Below are positions 59,184 to 64,000 of a DNA stretch of 64,000 nucleotides, one piece after another. The DNA is taken from the NCBI RefSeq assembly GCF_002979915.1, contig NZ_PCQA01000001.1, positions 866,600 to 930,599 on the forward strand, in the 5' to 3' direction. The notes under the pieces are model-generated. The model saw only the letters and a program-made list of their open reading frames with translations, made no database searches and had not been told where the DNA came from. Position 1 is the first letter of the stretch, and the number at the start of each line of letters is the position of its first letter. Origin of the DNA: Arthrobacter sp. MYb213. Its GTDB lineage: Bacteria > Actinomycetota > Actinomycetes > Actinomycetales > Micrococcaceae. Position numbers and translations under genes: made by a program.

Positions 59184-60022
59184 CGTCCTGCCATCTTTTC
59201 TTCGTCAACCTGCGTGCTCTGAGCTTCATGCACCGGATCCGCCCCGGGTTGTTTAGCTAACCACACGCAGGCCAGAAGGCTCAGTGCGATCGCCACAAAC
59301 TTAGCTATTTCCCAGCCCGGCCGGGAGGCATCTCCCAGTAGCAGCATGCCTGCCACCCCGGGGATCACCACCTCGATCACGGTGAAGACCGCCGTCATTG
59401 CACCCACCGAGCCATGTTCCAATGCCCTGGTGTAGCTGGCCATTGCCACCACCCCGGCCACACACAGCACCCAGAGCAAAGGTTGCATCAGGATCTGCCA
59501 CAGCGAACCACTCAGTTCCAGGCCACGCGCGGCCAATGCGGAGACGCTGGCAGCAAGACCGGCTAAAATCGACATCGCCAGCGGTACCCGGCGCCGATAA
59601 AGCACCAACAAGAGCGCCACCAGCAACAACATCACCGCTCCCAGTACCGGAGCCAAGAGGCGCGGCGCACCGCTGGCAGGTTGTTCTCCGGTAGCCAGTG
59701 CGATCACCACCAATCCGGCAACCAGCAATCCCATGGCCCACCAGGTCGAGGTGCCCAGCCGCGTAGAAAAAACCACCTTGGCTAGCAGGACTGTCACAAT
59801 CAGCGAACCGGCGATGAGCGCCTGCACGGTGAACAAGGTCAAAAATTGCAGTGCCACCAGCGAGGCCACCCACGCCACACCATCCAAACCCAAACCCATC
59901 AGGTACAGCGGCTGGGTAAAAACTTTTAACCCGTCGGCACGTCGCGCGGCCACCGCTTCCAACACCGAGGCGCTGCCATAACAAATACTTGCGATCAGTG
60001 CGGTGATCAGCCCGGCCACCAT
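59180..60022 (-). CDS. DMT/EamA-like membrane protein
   Basis: A 280-residue membrane protein with eight or nine helices ordered as two repeats of the drug/metabolite-transporter type: 'ASICYGSASVLEAVAARRA' in helix 1 and 'TRALEHGSVGAMTAVFTVIE' in the second repeat. No EamA-specific residue can be named with certainty. It sits between the DUF2156 protein and the DUF998-like gene, overlapping each by one to four bases. It may move a lipid- or cell-wall-related metabolite connected with the lysyltransferase-like gene upstream. Confidence 0.8.
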   Translation of the reverse strand: MVAGLITALIASICYGSASVLEAVAARRADGLKVFTQPLYLMGLGLDGVAWVASLVALQFLTLFTVQALIAGSLIVTVLLAKVVFSTRLGTSTWWAMGLLVAGLVVIALATGEQPASGAPRLLAPVLGAVMLLLVALLLVLYRRRVPLAMSILAGLAASVSALAARGLELSGSLWQILMQPLLWVLCVAGVVAMASYTRALEHGSVGAMTAVFTVIEVVIPGVAGMLLLGDASRPGWEIAKFVAIALSLLACVWLAKQPGADPVHEAQSTQVDEEKMAGR

Positions 60023-61725
60023 TAGTTTTGCTCCGGAGTTTTAATACGTGAGGAAAGACCGGGCACATCGGCATAACCTTCGGCCTGAGCCATCGCTAAT
60101 CCCTGGGTCAACCACAGGTCTACGGTGCCCACCGCGGCATAGCGGGGTTGCCAGCGCGGATCATATTTCGCATTAAACTTCCACAGCGAGGCGACCTGGG
60201 CATGTTTAGATGCTTGGCGTGCCACCAGCTTCTCAAAGAGCGAGGCATCGGGTGCGCCGGCGATCGCTTCGCGCAGCACCGCAAAGTTCAGCCCCAGCCC
60301 GCCAGCCCCCTCGGCGCCCAGCTTAAAGATGGTTTCAAGGATGACAAAGTCGGTCAGCCCGCCGGGCACTTGTTCGGCGGTGCTGCGACGCATCACATCC
60401 AAGGACCAGCCGTTAACCGCAGGCGCCGGCACCCACTGAATAAACGCCTGTGCTACCCCGTCGGCATCTAGCGCAATGGAGAGCAGCAGTTCTTTATCTA
60501 CCGGGTCAAAGAGGCGCGAAAGGGTCATGGAGAAACCGCGCTCCACCTCGCCCTGCCGGCTTTCGGTTGCAAGCTCGGTCAACCGTGCGCGCAGCAATCC
60601 GTCAATCTCCAACGGGTTGCGATGTACCACCGTGTACCCGGCACGAGCCAACCGCGCATGACCCTGACGTAAGGATTTGAACTTTTTGCCGTCGAGCGAA
60701 AACCCTTGGGTTTCCACGATCGCCTCATCACCTAAATACACCGCGCGCAGACCGGAGCGTTCGTAGATATCCAGCCAGTTTGCCGCCGCGCCGAGCACGC
60801 TGACAGTGAGCCCGCGGCGCTCTGCGAGCAACATAAATTCGGCCCAAATTTCTTCGCGCTGCGTCTCGGGGCCGATCGGATCTGGAGAGACCAAGCAGAC
60901 CGATCCACGCACCGCATAGGCGATCACCGACTCGCCGAGGAAAAAATACTGCTTGTCATCACGCAAAGCAAAGTAATCCAGGGTGCCGCCGCCATAGGCC
61001 AGCACCACCGCTCGGGCGCGCTCTCGTTCGGCGAGCTGTTCGCGGGTTCCGGCCGGCCTAGTGCGGTTCGAGTCATAAAGGAACCACAGCACCATCGCCG
61101 TAAGGCAAATGATCAACGCCGCAGCCAACTCCCAGCGCGGATGAGCACCGCGCTCCTGCAGCTCTCCGCCAAAGGCACCAAACAGGGTTTGCACCTCCCC
61201 GGCGATGCTCTGATGCCCGACCTTCATCTGGCGTACAAAAAATCCGCCCGCGATCAGGGTGGCGACGCCCAGCGCACCGACGCTGATCCACAGCACCCGC
61301 CGAGTCAGAAACTTGCCCGGCCACACCGGGAAGGCACGATGTTTAGCGGCTAACCAGATTCCGCCGGCCACCGATAACACCATCACCGGCCAGTCGCTGA
61401 GCTTGCCCAAATGGAGCACCGCATTGGCCAGCAACAAAATCAACGATCCGGCCCAGGCCACCGCATTTCCGGTGCGCAGATACCGGGCGACAACAAATAA
61501 GCCGAAGGCACCGAACACCGCGTAAATGCGTGAAATCTGCGTCAGAAATTCGGGGAACAAGGTCACCGGACCCTGCAACCACCCGGAAATCAGCGCGGTG
61601 AGCGGGTGCAATAGCGGACCAAAAAGGCTCACCACCGCCAGAAAGATGGCTAAATAAGACGCGGCAGCCCGGGCGCGATCGCGTTGATGCACCCGGGCTG
61701 CGGCAGAAATATTACTACTGGTCAT
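60022..61725 (-). CDS. Membrane protein with DUF2156 (phosphatidylglycerol lysyltransferase-like) domain
   Basis: A 567-residue protein. Residues 20-240 hold six to seven membrane helices. Residues about 255-555 form a DUF2156 domain, the double-GNAT aminoacyl-transferase fold of MprF-type lysyl-phosphatidylglycerol synthases: 'DYFALRDDKQYFFL', 'YAVRGSVCLVSPDPIGP', 'KKFKSLRQGHARLARAGYTV' and 'GLGLNFAVLREAIAG' are visible. The catalytic part is of MprF length, but the flippase part is reduced compared with full MprF (about 840 residues). It is the first gene of a three-gene operon whose next member could supply a transporter. Modifying lipids to resist cationic peptides is likely but not proven. 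Confidence 0.88.
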   Translation of the reverse strand: MTSSNISAAARVHQRDRARAAASYLAIFLAVVSLFGPLLHPLTALISGWLQGPVTLFPEFLTQISRIYAVFGAFGLFVVARYLRTGNAVAWAGSLILLLANAVLHLGKLSDWPVMVLSVAGGIWLAAKHRAFPVWPGKFLTRRVLWISVGALGVATLIAGGFFVRQMKVGHQSIAGEVQTLFGAFGGELQERGAHPRWELAAALIICLTAMVLWFLYDSNRTRPAGTREQLAERERARAVVLAYGGGTLDYFALRDDKQYFFLGESVIAYAVRGSVCLVSPDPIGPETQREEIWAEFMLLAERRGLTVSVLGAAANWLDIYERSGLRAVYLGDEAIVETQGFSLDGKKFKSLRQGHARLARAGYTVVHRNPLEIDGLLRARLTELATESRQGEVERGFSMTLSRLFDPVDKELLLSIALDADGVAQAFIQWVPAPAVNGWSLDVMRRSTAEQVPGGLTDFVILETIFKLGAEGAGGLGLNFAVLREAIAGAPDASLFEKLVARQASKHAQVASLWKFNAKYDPRWQPRYAAVGTVDLWLTQGLAMAQAEGYADVPGLSSRIKTPEQN

Positions 61726-61772
61726 AGCGGTAGTATCGCACCGGTCAGACCCGATACCTGCTACCGCGAAGG

Positions 61773-63539
61773 TTATTTACGTCCCACAAACCAGTCTTGG
61801 AGTTTGTCGATGCGTGCCTGAAGCTGATCGACGGTAGCTTGCGGCACCGCCGGACCACCACAGACGCTGCGCAACTTATTGTGCACCTGCCCATGGGGCA
61901 TCCCGGTACGCGAGGCCCACGCGGACACGTTCTTGGACAGCTTCGAGCGCAAATCCATCATCCGCCGATGATCACTGACCGGGGCCGGCTTCGTGACACC
62001 ACGGTTAATCTGCTTATTTTGCTGCTCACGCAATAGCGCGGAAACCTGTTCGGTATCCAGCAGACCAGGGATGCCCAAGAAGCCGAGCTCCTCGTCGCTA
62101 CCCAGCTCGGCGCCGGTACCAAATTCACCGCCGTCAAAAAGCACCCGGTCAAAGGCGGCCTGAGAGTTCAGCGCCTCAAACTTGGATTTGTTCAGCTCAT
62201 CGCTGGCTTTCTCCTCGCGGTTAGCCTCCTCCAAAAACGCGTCATCTAACCCGTCTTCGAGTTTGTCGCCCTCCCGGTCCAGCGCGTGGTCGCGTTCGAC
62301 TTCCATCTCGTTAGCCAGTGCCATCAGCACCGGCACCGAGGGTAGGAACATGCTGGCGACCTCGCCGCGCTTACGGCTACGCACAAAACGTCCCACCGCC
62401 TGAGCGAAGAACAACGGAGTGGAGGTCGACGTCGCATACACGCCCACACAGAGCCGAGGCACGTCCACACCCTCGGAGACCATGCGCACCGCCACCATCC
62501 AACGCGATTCGGAGGCAGCAAATTCGTCGATTTTCTGCGAGGCTTTGGGGTCATCGGAGAGGATCGTGGTGACCTTCTCGCCACAAATTGCCTCCAGCTG
62601 TGTGGCATAACCGCGCGCATCTTCATGGTCGGTGGCGATTATCAGGGCACCGGCGTCCTTCACGGTACGCCGCACCTCGGAAAGCCGCCGATCCGCGGCG
62701 CGCAGCACCGAGGGAATCCAGTCCCCATGCGGGTCCAGCGCGGTACGCCAGGCGTGCGCGGTGACGTCCTTGGTAAATCCGGCGCCCAGCTCGGCTTCCA
62801 TTTCTTCGCCCGCGGCCGTACGCCAACGCATCGCCCCGGAATAGGCCATAAAGAGCACCGGGCGAACCACGTTATCCTTCAGCGCCTTGCCATAACCGTA
62901 GGAATAGTCAGCGGTCGATCGGCGAATCCCGTCGCCCTCATCCACATATTGCACAAAAGGAATCGGAGCGGCGTCGGAGCGGAACGGCGTACCGGTCAGC
63001 GCAAGCCGGCGGGTAGCCGGTTCAAAGGCCTCACGAATACCGTCGCCCCAGCTGAGCGCATCCCCGGCGTGGTGCACCTCGTCCATGATCACCAGCGTGC
63101 GAGCACCCTCGGTTTTGGCCCGGTGCACCGCAGGCTTCTGCGCGACCTGCGCATAGGTCACCACCACCCCCAGATAGTGCGAGCCGTGCCGCCCATCGGA
63201 GTTTTTATAATTGGGGTCCAGTGAGATGCCCACGCGCGCCGCCGCATCGGCCCACTGCTTTTTCAGGTGGTCCGTGGGCGCGACGACGATCAGCCGGTTG
63301 ATCTTGCCCGAATCCACCAGCACCTTCGCCAGGCGCAGCGCAAAGGTAGTTTTACCCGCGCCGGGGGTCGCCACGGCCATAAAGTCCCGTGGTTCGGTGT
63401 CAAAATATTTGGCCAGCGCCTCGGCCTGCCAGGCGCGAAGTTTCGGCCCGGTTCCCCAGGCCGCCCTTTCTGGGTACGCCGGTGGGAGCTTGTCTTCCAG
63501 TGGAAGCTTGTCACCAAAGTCAAAAAGTGTCTCGGTCAT
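61773..63539 (-). CDS. SF2 DEAD/DEAH-type helicase
   Basis: A 588-residue superfamily 2 helicase. Motifs appear in order: Q-like 'LRAWQAEALAKYF', I 'ATPGAGKTTFALRL' (about 57-70), Ia 'IVVAPTDHLKKQW', II 'VIMDEVHHAGDAL' (about 150-162), III 'RLALTGTPFRSDA', then the second RecA domain with V 'VSEGVDVPRLCVG' and VI 'FFAQAVGRFVRSRKR' (about 378-392). The C-terminal 170 residues are charged and probably bind nucleic acid. It lies next to a DUF3039 gene, a conserved actinobacterial pair. The exact role (RNA or DNA) is unknown. Confidence 0.93.
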   Translation of the reverse strand: MTETLFDFGDKLPLEDKLPPAYPERAAWGTGPKLRAWQAEALAKYFDTEPRDFMAVATPGAGKTTFALRLAKVLVDSGKINRLIVVAPTDHLKKQWADAAARVGISLDPNYKNSDGRHGSHYLGVVVTYAQVAQKPAVHRAKTEGARTLVIMDEVHHAGDALSWGDGIREAFEPATRRLALTGTPFRSDAAPIPFVQYVDEGDGIRRSTADYSYGYGKALKDNVVRPVLFMAYSGAMRWRTAAGEEMEAELGAGFTKDVTAHAWRTALDPHGDWIPSVLRAADRRLSEVRRTVKDAGALIIATDHEDARGYATQLEAICGEKVTTILSDDPKASQKIDEFAASESRWMVAVRMVSEGVDVPRLCVGVYATSTSTPLFFAQAVGRFVRSRKRGEVASMFLPSVPVLMALANEMEVERDHALDREGDKLEDGLDDAFLEEANREEKASDELNKSKFEALNSQAAFDRVLFDGGEFGTGAELGSDEELGFLGIPGLLDTEQVSALLREQQNKQINRGVTKPAPVSDHRRMMDLRSKLSKNVSAWASRTGMPHGQVHNKLRSVCGGPAVPQATVDQLQARIDKLQDWFVGRK

Positions 63540-63598
63540 ATACCTTTTCCCGAACGTGCCTGCTGCTTGCCGTATTACCTAGTGCTTAGCGCAGCAAT

Positions 63599-63850
63599 TT
63601 AGCCCATCAGGGTTTCGTAAATTTCCTTGCATTCGGGGCATACCGGGAACTTCTTCGGGTCCCGCCCCGGGGTCCATACCTTGCCGCACAGCGCGATCAC
63701 CGGCTCGCCGGACATCGCCGACTCCATGATCTTTTCCTTCTGCACATAGTGCGCAAAGCGCTCATGATCTCCGGCTTCGACACTTTGACTCGTGTCTGTG
63801 CGCTCGATCGTTGCCGTTCCGCCACGGGTTTCCTCAGACTGTTCCACCAT
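63599..63850 (-). CDS. DUF3039 zinc-ribbon-like protein
   Basis: An 83-residue protein (90 if the ATG at 63871 is used). The conserved core is 'HERFAHYVQKEKIMESAMSG' followed by 'IALCGKVWTPGRDP' and 'FPVCPECKEIYE'; three cysteines (C...CxxC) plus a His suggest a small metal site. The N-terminus is Glu/Thr-rich and disordered. Function is unknown. It is transcribed toward the helicase gene 60 bases away, so the two probably form one operon. Confidence 0.92.
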   Translation of the reverse strand: MVEQSEETRGGTATIERTDTSQSVEAGDHERFAHYVQKEKIMESAMSGEPVIALCGKVWTPGRDPKKFPVCPECKEIYETLMG

Positions 63851-63913
63851 GGCTTCAAGTCTAGTACGCATTGCCCGCCGCAGGCACCTCAAACGGTGGG
63901 AGCTTATCCACAC

Positions 63914-64000
63914 GCGCTACCCCTTGACGAGTCCCCCACCACCTTGCTTAGCCCCCTTCCGCGCGCCCCACCCACGCCACAATTATCGGCACTACCAGCA
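63914..64000. other. Right edge, no gene seen
   Basis: The last 87 bases are upstream of the DUF3039 gene. They are C-rich on the plus strand and hold no readable start with a ribosome-binding site. The promoter for the helicase operon is probably here or beyond the edge. Confidence 0.4.

Noticed and set aside
59301..60074. 257-codon minus frame overlapping the DMT-like gene
   Set aside because: It is an out-of-frame shadow: Gly/Arg/Cys-rich with no ribosome-binding site, while the overlapping frame gives a clean membrane protein coupled to its neighbours.

Overview
The window looks like a chromosomal segment of a moderate-GC actinobacterium of the family Micrococcaceae (Arthrobacter/Glutamicibacter type). 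This is inferred from gene content and protein character: the clpS-DUF2017-murI and rph-rdgB blocks, a DUF3039 gene beside an SF2 helicase, a four-cysteine actinobacterial ferrochelatase, GTG/TTG starts, and an extradiol dioxygenase whose active-site residues line up with the Brevibacterium fuscum enzyme. No rRNA, tRNA, CRISPR array, insertion sequence or integrase was recognised.

Region 1 (1-11.4 kb) is gene-poor and visibly more AT-rich than the rest. It holds a BrkB/YihY membrane protein, a three-gene membrane-stress cassette (YqjD-like protein, phage-holin-family/DUF1469 protein, DUF3618 protein), a fused DUF3253 protein, a 54-residue DUF2188-like gene, an unusual minus-strand operon (ferrochelatase, integral membrane protein, family 2 glycosyltransferase) and a small XRE regulator. 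Several gaps of 0.4-1 kb carry hairpins but no gene I can defend.

Region 2 (11.4-16.4 kb) is a homoprotocatechuate (3,4-dihydroxyphenylacetate) meta-cleavage operon: a fused FAH-RraA protein, a GntR/FCD regulator, the semialdehyde dehydrogenase HpaE and the ring-cleaving dioxygenase HpaD. It has a promoter with an overlapping palindromic operator and ends in a strong terminator. Region 3 (17.3-22.4 kb) is a divergent GntR regulator and an operon of a MatC-type carrier, a CaiB/BaiF CoA-transferase and a fused carboxyltransferase, proposed here to be a non-canonical dicarboxylate (perhaps malonate) pathway.

Region 4 (23-29.9 kb) has an ABC-F ATPase, a fatty-acid desaturase, a META-domain lipoprotein, a TetR-MFS efflux pair and a membrane protein. 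Region 5 (30-36.8 kb) is an alpha-glucoside system: two permeases and a binding protein facing a GH13 glucosidase and a LacI regulator, with two LacI-type operators in the shared intergenic space and no ATPase gene. Region 6 (36.8-44.8 kb) holds an MHS transporter with a divergent IclR regulator, an MFS transporter and sbcC-sbcD.

Region 7 (44.8-64 kb) is mostly housekeeping: a DraG-like protein that seems to have lost its metal ligands, GtrA, a DEDDh exonuclease with BRCT domain, a YtrA-type regulator with its ABC transporter, rdgB-rph, a PACE efflux protein, an AhpD-like protein, a cupin, a metallo-beta-lactamase-fold hydrolase, murI, DUF2017, clpS, pncB-pncA, a three-gene membrane operon ending the DUF2156 lysyltransferase-like gene, an SF2 helicase and DUF3039. 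Convergent genes here are repeatedly separated by long, nearly perfect bidirectional terminator hairpins.
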